64,000 nt of DNA from CP2-2F sp034432555. Lineage in GTDB: Bacteria > Chloroflexota > Anaerolineae > Aggregatilineales > UBA2796. Below are positions 9,223 through 15,659 of the stretch, piece by piece (positions within the stretch are counted from its first letter, which is position 1; each line of letters starts with the position of its first letter). The translations under genes and the position numbers were made by a program. The notes under the pieces were generated by a model. The model worked only from the letters and a program-made list of their open reading frames with translations, searched no databases and was not told where the DNA came from. Where the stretch lies: the NCBI GenBank assembly GCA_034432555.1, contig DAOUBW010000048.1:186001-250000 (forward strand). The letters are read 5' to 3'.

Positions 9223-10329
9223 GTGACTGTCACGCCCAATGCACGCTATGCCGAGCTGTTCAGCGCCCTTGCTGAGCGCCGTCAGCGCGTTTACGATTAC
9301 TTGTTCAACCACACCTACGGGCAGCGCCTGCGCCCTGCACACATTCAGGAAGCCGCGCTGAGCTACCTGCGCTTGGGTGGAAAATCGCTGCGCCCCGCTG
9401 TGCTGATGCTGTGCTGCGCCGCCGTCGGTGGCGATGAAGCACATGCTGTGCCTGCCGCAGCTGGCGTTGAACTCTATCATACGTGGACGCTCGTCCATGA
9501 TGACATTATTGACCGTGACGAAACACGGCGTGGCGCGCCAACTGTGCATGTTGCCTTCGCAGCGCGTGGTGCCGAAGAATTCGGCTTCAGCGCCGAAGAG
9601 TCGGCACATTACGGGCGTGTGATCGGCATTTTGGCGGGCGATGTGCAGCAGTCATGGTCCTACATGCTCTTTCACGATATGTACACACGCTACGGCGTTG
9701 ACCCTGCCCTTGTGCTGAGCCTTGTTAGTGAGTTGGCAACCGATGTGCAGCTCACCCTCGTCGAGGGCGAGACGCTCGACGTGCAGTTTGCCGCACGGCG
9801 CGATACCATCCACCTGAGCGAGAACGATGTGCTAGAAATGCTGCGGAAGAAGACCGGCGTCTTGTACGCCTATGCAGGGCGGGCGGGCGCACGCATCGGC
9901 TTGGGCGATGTGGTGGGTGATAATCCGCTGGTGGCAAAGATCGGTCAATTTTGCAGTCAATGCGGGACTGCCTTCCAACTGCAAGATGATGTGCTGGGCG
10001 TGATCGGTGATCCTGCCAAGACGGGCAAGCCCGTTGGCGCAGATTTACGCGAGGGCAAGAAGACACTGATCGTCTTTCATGCGCTGCGCCACGCTGATGC
10101 GGATCAACGCCGCACCTTAGCGGGCATCATTGGCAATCCGCACGCCACGCCCGAACAGATTGAGCAGGCAACCGCGCTCTTGGAAGAGCTGGGCAGCATC
10201 GCTTACACACAGCAGCTTGCCGAACACATGGTCAGTGAGGCGATCAGCGCCTTGCACGCCGTGCCGCCTTCCACCGCCCGCAATCTGCTTCAGCAGTGGG
10301 CAGACTATCTCATTGATCGCAGTGTATAG
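9223..10329 (+). CDS. Polyprenyl diphosphate synthase
   Basis: Trans-isoprenyl diphosphate synthase that condenses IPP with allylic diphosphates to make the precursor of quinone side chains, carotenoids or lipid carriers. The first aspartate-rich motif is DDIIDRDETRRG (about 87-98) and the second is QDDVLGVIGD (about 249-258). The substrate-binding GGKSLRP block is at about 49-55. Length 368 aa is slightly long for the family. GTG start; it is the first gene of a cluster with ruvB (9 bp downstream) and a bPH protein. Product chain length cannot be read from sequence with confidence. Confidence 0.9.
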   Translation: MTVTPNARYAELFSALAERRQRVYDYLFNHTYGQRLRPAHIQEAALSYLRLGGKSLRPAVLMLCCAAVGGDEAHAVPAAAGVELYHTWTLVHDDIIDRDETRRGAPTVHVAFAARGAEEFGFSAEESAHYGRVIGILAGDVQQSWSYMLFHDMYTRYGVDPALVLSLVSELATDVQLTLVEGETLDVQFAARRDTIHLSENDVLEMLRKKTGVLYAYAGRAGARIGLGDVVGDNPLVAKIGQFCSQCGTAFQLQDDVLGVIGDPAKTGKPVGADLREGKKTLIVFHALRHADADQRRTLAGIIGNPHATPEQIEQATALLEELGSIAYTQQLAEHMVSEAISALHAVPPSTARNLLQQWADYLIDRSV

Positions 10330-10337
10330 CGTGCGCC

Positions 10338-11378
10338 ATGTCTGAATCACCCGCTGATAAACGCCTGATCACAGGCAAGCGCCGCAGCGAAGATCAGGAA
10401 CAGAACCTGCGCCCACAGCTCCTGCGCGAGATCATTGGGCAAGAGCGCGTGGTTGCTAACCTGCAAATCTTAGTGGAAGCTGCCAAAGGGCGCAAAGAGG
10501 TGCTGGATCACATCCTCTTTTATGGACCGCCCGGCATTGGCAAGACGACGCTCTCGCACGTCATGGCAAAAGAGATGGGCGTGAACATCCGCATCACAGC
10601 GGGACCTGCTATCGAGCGCGCCGGCGATCTGGCTGCCATCCTAACCCATTTACGCGAAGGCGATGTGCTGTTCATTGATGAAATTCACCGCTTGGGCAAG
10701 GCTGTTGAAGAAATCCTCTACCCCGCTATGGAAGATTTCGTGCTGGATATTGTGGTGGGCAAAGGACCTGCCGCTAAGAATGTGCGCCTGAACCTGCCCA
10801 AATTCACGGTGATCGGTGCCACCACACGCCTAGACCTGCTGACGGCGGCACTCCGTTCGCGCTTCGGCGCTATCTACCGCCTTGATTTCTACGATCTGGC
10901 GGCGATGACACTGATCGTGACACGCGCCGCCGCCTTGTTCAAAGTGCCGCTGGCGCCAGACGGCGCGCACGAGATCGCCAGCCGTGCGCGCGGCACGCCG
11001 CGCATTGCCTTGCGCCTGCTAAAGCGCGTGCGTGATTATGCCCAGGTGCGTGGCGATGGCACTATCACCAAGCAGATCGCCGATGAGGCACTCGATCTGC
11101 TGGATGTTGATCATCTCGGCTTGGATGACATTGATCGGCGCGTGCTGCGGACGATCATCGAGAATTTTAACGGCGGACCTGTCGGCGTGGATGTGATCGC
11201 GGCGTCCATCAGCGAGGAAGCCGGCACCATCACCGATGTGTACGAGCCGTATCTGCTGCAACTGGGCTTTTTGAACATCCTGCCACGCGGCAGAGTTGCC
11301 ACGCGCCGCGCTTACGAGCATTTGGGCATTCCTTATCACGGCACGGACGATCAAGTGCAGCAAGTGCCGCTTTTATAA
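10338..11378 (+). CDS. ruvB: Holliday junction branch-migration ATPase RuvB
   Basis: AAA+ motor of the RuvAB complex that drives branch migration of recombination intermediates. It is 346 aa, normal for the family. Walker A is GPPGIGKTTL, Walker B is FIDEIHRL, sensor 1 is GATTRLDLL, and the arginine-finger region is LRSRFGAIYRLDFY. The C-terminal winged helix ends with RGRVATRRAYEHLGI. It sits 9 bp after the polyprenyl synthase, while ruvA and ruvC lie about 43 kb away on the other strand. Confidence 0.97.
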   Translation: MSESPADKRLITGKRRSEDQEQNLRPQLLREIIGQERVVANLQILVEAAKGRKEVLDHILFYGPPGIGKTTLSHVMAKEMGVNIRITAGPAIERAGDLAAILTHLREGDVLFIDEIHRLGKAVEEILYPAMEDFVLDIVVGKGPAAKNVRLNLPKFTVIGATTRLDLLTAALRSRFGAIYRLDFYDLAAMTLIVTRAAALFKVPLAPDGAHEIASRARGTPRIALRLLKRVRDYAQVRGDGTITKQIADEALDLLDVDHLGLDDIDRRVLRTIIENFNGGPVGVDVIAASISEEAGTITDVYEPYLLQLGFLNILPRGRVATRRAYEHLGIPYHGTDDQVQQVPLL

Positions 11379-11390
11379 TGAGGTGAACCG

Positions 11391-11840
11391 ATGATGCAAC
11401 CGCCCCCACCAAACTATCCACCGCCGTTTGTGCCGCCTGCCTACGATCCGAACGTGCCAGAGCGCGTGATCGGCGAATGGCGGCGCAGCATGACCTCACC
11501 CGGCTTTTGGCTGCGTGTGGTCTTCAGTCTGACGCTCTACTATTGGCTGTATTGGGAGCGCAACAAAATCGTGCTGACCAATCGGCGCATCACGCAGCAC
11601 ATCGCCTATCTGATCGGCGGTGAAGAGCGCTCGATGAGCCTGCACAACGTCACAGAGGTGCGTGTGTTCACGCCGCCGCTTGGCACGCTGCTTGGCTTTG
11701 CCAATGTGCAGATACAATCAATGGGCGGCGATCAATCGCCCGAAATTCGCTTTGATGCGCTGGAGCGTGCGGCACAGCTCAAGCAGATGATCTTCGCCGT
11801 GCAAGATCAGTTCCGCGCACAAGGGCAGCCGCGCCGTTAG
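11391..11840 (+). CDS. Small membrane-associated bacterial PH-domain protein
   Basis: A 149-aa protein with a Pro-rich N-terminus (1-25), a hydrophobic segment (about 40-57, FWLRVVFSLTLYYWLYW) and a bacterial PH-like fold (about 58-135). Its characteristic segments are KIVLTNRRITQHI and MSLHNVTEVRV. Its role is unknown. It lies 12 bp downstream of ruvB and is probably cotranscribed. Its stop overlaps that of the convergent Uma2 gene by 4 bp (TTAG, 11837-11840). Confidence 0.7.
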   Translation: MMQPPPPNYPPPFVPPAYDPNVPERVIGEWRRSMTSPGFWLRVVFSLTLYYWLYWERNKIVLTNRRITQHIAYLIGGEERSMSLHNVTEVRVFTPPLGTLLGFANVQIQSMGGDQSPEIRFDALERAAQLKQMIFAVQDQFRAQGQPRR

Positions 11841-12451
11841 CTTTCGTCGGGTTGGGCAGGTGCATCATCCAAAATGGGCTTGCCCAGCTCAAAAAGCTGC
11901 TGGAGTGGCAAGCGAAAGTTGGGCAGCAGGTCGCTGCTTTCAAGGGCGCCATCCGCCGCGATCTGCTGGACTTCAAGACGGTTGGGCGCTCCAGCGGGGC
12001 GGTAGACATCAGCAGTTTGGTCATCGGGATAGATGATCCACACCTCACGGACGCCCAGCGCCAAATAGCGCGCTGCTTTACGCTGCACAGTCGGGATGGA
12101 ATCCGAAGGCGAGACAATCTCTACTGCCAGATCAGGCGCAATCTGAAAGAAGCCGCGCCGCCGAATGCCTTCCAAGCGTGCCGCCGCAATGAACGCCACA
12201 TCCGGTGCGTAGTGATCGGTGCTTGAAAGGTCAAAGCGTCCATCTGCGCCTGTGATAAAGCCAAGCGCATTCGCGTAGACATGGCTGCCAAGCAGAATCC
12301 CAAGCCGCATGGCAATAACAGTCGGCAGTTCGCTGGAAGGTGACATCTCGTGCAGCACTCCATCAAGCAGTTCGTAGCGCTTATCGGTGTTTTCGGGCAG
12401 GCTGATGAAGGCGTCGAAGTCAGCAATGGTCATCTTTTCGCGGATCGTCAT
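11837..12451 (-). CDS. Uma2-family PD-(D/E)XK nuclease-fold protein
   Basis: About 204 aa with the Uma2/DUF820 pattern: MTIADFDAFISLPENTDKRYELLDG at the N-terminus, YAPDVAFI in the core, and LAVEIVSPSD containing the Asp/Glu of the restriction-endonuclease fold, then KAARYLALGVREVWII. The family is widespread in Chloroflexota and cyanobacteria. Its biological role is not established, although a nuclease fold is certain for the family. The upstream ATG at 12532 has no clear ribosome-binding site, whereas the one at 12451 follows GGAGAGGA by 9 nt, so I use it. Confidence 0.82.
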   Translation of the reverse strand: MTIREKMTIADFDAFISLPENTDKRYELLDGVLHEMSPSSELPTVIAMRLGILLGSHVYANALGFITGADGRFDLSSTDHYAPDVAFIAAARLEGIRRRGFFQIAPDLAVEIVSPSDSIPTVQRKAARYLALGVREVWIIYPDDQTADVYRPAGAPNRLEVQQIAADGALESSDLLPNFRLPLQQLFELGKPILDDAPAQPDES

Positions 12452-12542
12452 GGCGCGCAGTCCTCTCCACAGCAAACTGTGATAGCTATTGTACTGCATG
12501 GGAACGGAAAATGCCCGCAGGAATGCAGGCATTTGGTGGAGG

Positions 12543-12614
12543 CTCCGGAGGTAGGACTCGAACCTACAACCTAGCGGTTAACAGCCGCCCGCTCTGCCAT
12601 TGAGCCACTCCGGA
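12543..12614 (-). tRNA. tRNA-Asn (GTT)
   Basis: A 72-nt cloverleaf. The acceptor stem TCCGGAG pairs with CTCCGGA, the D-arm is GCTC..GAGC, and the anticodon loop CTGTTAA carries GTT. The T-arm is GTAGG-TTCGAGT-CCTAC. The discriminator base is G and CCA is not encoded. Confidence 0.95.
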
Positions 12615-12625
12615 ATACAGTCAAA

Positions 12626-12654
12626 ATAATAACAGGGCGTGCGGGAAATGTCAA
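12626..12654 (-). promoter_or_regulatory. Promoter of tRNA-Asn
   Basis: On the minus strand TTGACA (12649-12654) and TATTAT (12626-12631) are exactly 17 bp apart, and the tRNA starts 12 bp downstream. Confidence 0.75.
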
Positions 12655-12726
12655 GATAAGAATTGCTGCGGGCGTGGGAAGCTGCTTTGTGCGCAAACCG
12701 CCAGCGGTGTTGTTCCCACTTTCATC

Positions 12727-12754
12727 TTGACAATCGGCTGCCCCTGTGTAGAAT
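12727..12754 (+). promoter_or_regulatory. Promoter of tRNA-Met
   Basis: TTGACA (12727-12732) and TAGAAT (12749-12754) are separated by 16 bp, 11 bp before the tRNA. Confidence 0.7.
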
Positions 12755-12764
12755 ACGAGAGTAA

Positions 12765-12836
12765 GGCGACGTAGCTCAGTGGCAGAGCAGGGGACTCATA
12801 AGCCCTTGGCCGCAGGTTCGAATCCCGCCGTCGCCA
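12765..12836 (+). tRNA. tRNA with CAT anticodon (Met, elongator-like; Ile2 possible)
   Basis: The acceptor stem GGCGACG/CGTCGCC is perfect, and the D-arm is GCTC..GAGC. The anticodon loop CTCATAA gives CAT. The stem around it closes with an A-G mismatch (31/39). The T-stem GCAGG/CCCGC has one A-C mismatch at the central pair. CCA is not encoded. A CAT anticodon could be elongator Met or lysidine-modified Ile, which cannot be told apart here. Confidence 0.85.
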
Positions 12837-12895
12837 TAGGAAACGCCCCTTTCAAGGGTTGATAGTAGCACATCATTTCGGTTATAATTGCTTCT

Positions 12896-13132
12896 ATAAG
12901 CTACGTAAAGCTAAGAGAGGCAGTTAAACGGACGGGATTATACGCGCATACGCTGCGTAAATACGCCGATACAGGTGTAATCCGTCGCGGTACGGATGGC
13001 ATCCAGATACACCGTGACGTGAATAGCGCGCGTGGGATTTTCCTGCGCGCTTTGGCAGAACTGCCCTCGTTGGAGTCTCTCCAGCGTGCATTGGTGAGCA
13101 ATGCTGCCAATCCATCAGCATTTACTAGCTAA
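12896..13132 (+). pseudogene. IS607-type relic: TnpA N-terminus fused to TnpB C-terminus
   Basis: An open frame without a valid start; ATA at 12896-12898 stands where ATG would be. Its first part (YVKLREAVKRTGLYAHTLRK, then YADTGVI) matches the MerR-like helix-turn-helix of IS607 serine transposases (TnpA). Its second part (IHRDVNSARGIFLRALAE) matches the extreme C-terminus of TnpB. The whole catalytic part of both proteins is missing, so this is an internally deleted element of about 240 bp. It follows the CAT tRNA and precedes the defence island. A hairpin lies just downstream. Confidence 0.6.
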
Positions 13133-13155
13133 AAAGGTTCGGTTCTCTTTCACAG

Positions 13156-13175
13156 TCCCCTGCCCTGACAGGGGA
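13156..13175 (+). other. Hairpin downstream of the IS607-type relic
   Basis: TCCCCTG-CCCTGA-CAGGGGA (7-bp stem, 6-nt loop) followed by TATTTT. It may be a terminator or the remnant of the element's right end, where TnpB guide RNAs are normally encoded. Confidence 0.5.
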
Positions 13176-13292
13176 TATTTTGCGTGCACCGCCAGGTTAT
13201 CTCCATTTCTATTGCTGCATTGAGATACAAAATATCACCCCTTTTTCGCTAGACCTCACTTCAAAAATGCCGACTGATGCTAAAACAGAAGC

Positions 13293-13475
13293 ATGAGCAG
13301 ACATGCCCTAACAGACGCGCACTGGGCAGTGGCTGACGGCAACCGGTTGCCCATCGGCTTGCCTGTGGACGGCGCACAGCCGCACGAAATCAGGCTGGCT
13401 GAGACCACCTTGTAGACGATCTCCGTGCCTTTTGCCGCGTCGCCAGCATTCTTTGGTGCCTTGACCGAATTTTGA
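13293..13475 (+). pseudogene. IS5-type transposase relic
   Basis: The ATG at 13293 begins MSRHALTDAHWA, typical of an IS5-family transposase N-terminus. It joins without a break to VADGNRLPIGLPVDGAQP and HEIRLAETTL, typical of the mid-protein DG(N) block around the first or second catalytic Asp. A stop at 13413-13415 is followed by ISVPFAASPAF in the same frame, which continues the family pattern up to another stop near 13475. Internal deletion plus stop codons make this non-functional. Confidence 0.5.
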
Positions 13476-13495
13476 ATTGCGTTTCAGGCAAGCGC

Positions 13496-14029
13496 CTAGC
13501 TGGGCTTAAGGCGCGCCATATGGCAGCGGTAGCGCACCATTGCCTCGCTGGCGCCAAAATGGGCGGCAATCTGCGGCGTGCTGTAGCCCTGCTGAACCGC
13601 CCATGCCAAGCCACGTCTGGGAATCTGCAAACAACTCCCCAGATAAGTTGCCTCTGCCTCATGTTGTGGATTGCGAAGGGGAAAGCCTGTGTGTGGATCA
13701 ATGCCAATCATCGGATGCGCTAAGAGGATATGCCCAAACTCGTGCATCAGGTTTGCCTCGTGGCGTGTAGGCGCATGGCACGGATTGTAGATAATCACCC
13801 ACTTTGGCTTGACCATAAAAATCCCTGCCGACCACTCCGTGCTTGCCGACAGATAGGCTTTGTGCGTCTCATCCAGATGGGTTAGGGACTGAGGTGGCAG
13901 CGCAACCACGCCGAGATGCGCTACAAGGAGCGCGGCGGGCAGCGGATCAAAGGCTTGTTTGCCTAATTTGGCGCGTAAATCTGTGGAGATTGCCTCACAG
14001 CGGAGCTTGAATTGAGCGGTCAGCTTCAT
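13496..14029 (-). CDS. ImmA/IrrE-family metallopeptidase
   Basis: A 177-aa zinc metallopeptidase. HEFGH (about residues 92-96, within LMHEFGHILLAH) supplies the zinc ligands and catalytic Glu. HEAEATYLGSCLQIPRRGL downstream supplies the third ligand and matches the family's E-A-x-x-F-A-x-x-L-L-x-P block. The C-terminus (YSTPQIAAHFGASEAMVRYRCHMA) is the usual helical tail. Family members such as ImmA of ICEBs1 and IrrE cleave a partner XRE repressor. Here an XRE gene lies 3 bp upstream in the same operon, so a repressor-protease pair is the natural reading. Confidence 0.85.
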   Translation of the reverse strand: MKLTAQFKLRCEAISTDLRAKLGKQAFDPLPAALLVAHLGVVALPPQSLTHLDETHKAYLSASTEWSAGIFMVKPKWVIIYNPCHAPTRHEANLMHEFGHILLAHPMIGIDPHTGFPLRNPQHEAEATYLGSCLQIPRRGLAWAVQQGYSTPQIAAHFGASEAMVRYRCHMARLKPS

Positions 14030-14032
14030 ACA

Positions 14033-14368
14033 TCACGCACGGTCATCTGTCCCAAATTGTTGATACACCGCACGCAAAATCGCCTCAAGTGCCTGCGCCA
14101 TCTCTGTGCTGAGCGTGGCGCTGGCACGTAATTGAAGCAGTGCATTCGACTCTTCAGTGTTGTCGGTTTCGATGAATTCGGAAGGGTGACACTCAAGCCA
14201 TGTGCAAAAGCTCAAAAAGTGATTCATATCTGGGCAAATGCCATTTTCAACCCGCGATAAGGTGGTGAGGCTGACGCCTTCGATTTCGCCAATTACCTGA
14301 CGCATAGTGCGCTCACCGCGCTTCTTGATAACTGCCTCTCGCAGTTTCGCCATATTAATGTAATACAT
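14033..14368 (-). CDS. XRE-family transcriptional regulator, partner of ImmA-like protease
   Basis: A 111-aa DNA-binding protein. Residues 5-60 form the helix-turn-helix (AKLREAVIKKRGERTMRQVI, then SLTTLSRVENGICPDMNHFL). The C-terminal 50 residues are helical and could dimerise or be the protease target. The outer ATG at 14395 has no ribosome-binding site, while the ATG at 14366-14368 is 7 nt after AAGGAG, so I start there. It is transcribed divergently from the pPIWI-RE/CRISPR run, with a palindrome in between, and is probably the repressor of that promoter and its own. Confidence 0.83.
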   Translation of the reverse strand: MYYINMAKLREAVIKKRGERTMRQVIGEIEGVSLTTLSRVENGICPDMNHFLSFCTWLECHPSEFIETDNTEESNALLQLRASATLSTEMAQALEAILRAVYQQFGTDDRA

Positions 14369-14400
14369 TCCCGCACTCCTTACTAGGTGTTTCATCCCTA

Positions 14401-14423
14401 AAACATGTTTCGTTTCTGAAACA
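14401..14423. promoter_or_regulatory. Palindromic operator between XRE gene and pPIWI-RE operon
   Basis: Two overlapping symmetric sites: AAACATGTTT (14401-14410, perfect palindrome) and TGTTTC-N6-GAAACA (14406-14423). They lie 12 bp upstream of the operon's -35 and near the XRE gene's start, a natural place for XRE binding. Confidence 0.5.
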
Positions 14424-14435
14424 GTGCTAAACCTA

Positions 14436-14465
14436 TTGACTCAGTAGCCGAAACCAATTTATTCT
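14436..14465 (+). promoter_or_regulatory. Promoter of the pPIWI-RE/cas gene run
   Basis: TTGACT (14436-14441) and TATTCT (14460-14465) with an 18-bp spacer, 37 bp before the first start codon. No comparably good promoter was seen between the downstream genes. Confidence 0.6.
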
Positions 14466-14502
14466 AAGAATGGGTGGCAAGATGAGATGGTAAGGAATGT
14501 TG

Positions 14503-15657
14503 ATGGATACTACCACAGACACACAGGCTATGCAAGAGTCGAATAATATATTTGACCTACTTATTTTAGGTTTAGCAAAAGCAGTGAACACCCCAACCGC
14601 CACTTATCCAAATCTATTGCGGCGCGCCATGAACGCGCTTTCGCTGAAAATGGGCGATCAGTTCCCAAAGACCTACACGGCTTTTCTGAAATTGTGCGAA
14701 CAGTCGCTCTCCACGTGGTATCCTTTCAATGATGTCGCTGCTCTAGGTGAAAATTACACCATATTGGACGGCGGACGATTGAGTGAAATTACCCAAGACT
14801 ATTTGTATGATCTCGTAGAAAATATAGGTGAATTAGCTGCAACAGATGCCTTGCGCCAGCAAGACATTGATAACCTTCAGCTAAAAAAACTGATTGTGCG
14901 GCTGCGACAAACAGAGGATCAAGTGACGGCGCAAAGGGAATACGGTGTGCTGCGCACCTTCCTAATTGAACATTCGTGGGCAACGCAGCAAGAACTGCGC
15001 GCTTTATGTCAACAGTTAACGCTGATCACAGTTAATGAGATCACCAATTTGTATGAGGCAGCCGATACAACAGCAGCAGATTTTTATGTGTGTGAGGTGT
15101 GTGGCGTGTTGCGTATGGAAAATGGCGTGCTGTCTGGCGTGAAGCCGCAGTACTGCAACGATCATCAGATCGGATTGCCGCATATCCGCAAGCATCCGAT
15201 GTCCAATGATCTGCGCCGTTTACGGTTAGGCATTCACGAACGCACCTTTTTGTCCGGCAGAGCAGAACTGCGCTTATTTGAACATGCCAAAAAGCTGCAC
15301 GAGCAATATCCTAAGCAGCTGCGGTCAGTGATCTGCTATCCACACATAGATACTTACGACTTGCAGCTTATTTTTGAGGATGAATGCTGGGCAGTAGATG
15401 TGAAAGACTACAGTTCTGCGTGGTGGTTGGCAAGACACATCAAGCCGCTGTATGGCGAAGGTGATCTTGCCTATCAGCAGGCTTTTTATGTTATTCCACA
15501 GCGCCGCATCCAGCGCACGCCAGACTATATCGAGATACTTCGCCGCGCAGCGGGCTCACGGCTGCCGAATGCTCTCTGCCTAATTGGCGAGGATGCCTTT
15601 TGCAGCAGGATCGAAGAAAAATGTAAAGCATTGGCAAAGCGAGCGCGGAGAAAATAA
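14503..15657 (+). CDS. REase-fold nuclease of the pPIWI-RE three-gene cassette
   Basis: Predicted endonuclease subunit, 384 aa. The N-terminal half is helical with no motif I can name; it could be the domain Y described for this cassette. A Cys/His cluster follows (C197, C200, C218, H221, counted from this start), likely binding zinc. The C-terminal third has the restriction-endonuclease fold: an AELRLFEHAK helix, then TYDLQLIF with D286, and WAVDVKDYSS with D299-x-K301. The family was defined by Burroughs, Iyer and Aravind as always linked to a pPIWI-RE and a DinG-like helicase, both present next door. The first ATG (14497) abuts AAGGA, so the ATG at 14503 (6 nt away) is preferred. The helicase starts 2 bp after the stop. 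Confidence 0.78.
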   Translation: MDTTTDTQAMQESNNIFDLLILGLAKAVNTPTATYPNLLRRAMNALSLKMGDQFPKTYTAFLKLCEQSLSTWYPFNDVAALGENYTILDGGRLSEITQDYLYDLVENIGELAATDALRQQDIDNLQLKKLIVRLRQTEDQVTAQREYGVLRTFLIEHSWATQQELRALCQQLTLITVNEITNLYEAADTTAADFYVCEVCGVLRMENGVLSGVKPQYCNDHQIGLPHIRKHPMSNDLRRLRLGIHERTFLSGRAELRLFEHAKKLHEQYPKQLRSVICYPHIDTYDLQLIFEDECWAVDVKDYSSAWWLARHIKPLYGEGDLAYQQAFYVIPQRRIQRTPDYIEILRRAAGSRLPNALCLIGEDAFCSRIEEKCKALAKRARRK

Positions 15658-15659
15658 GC

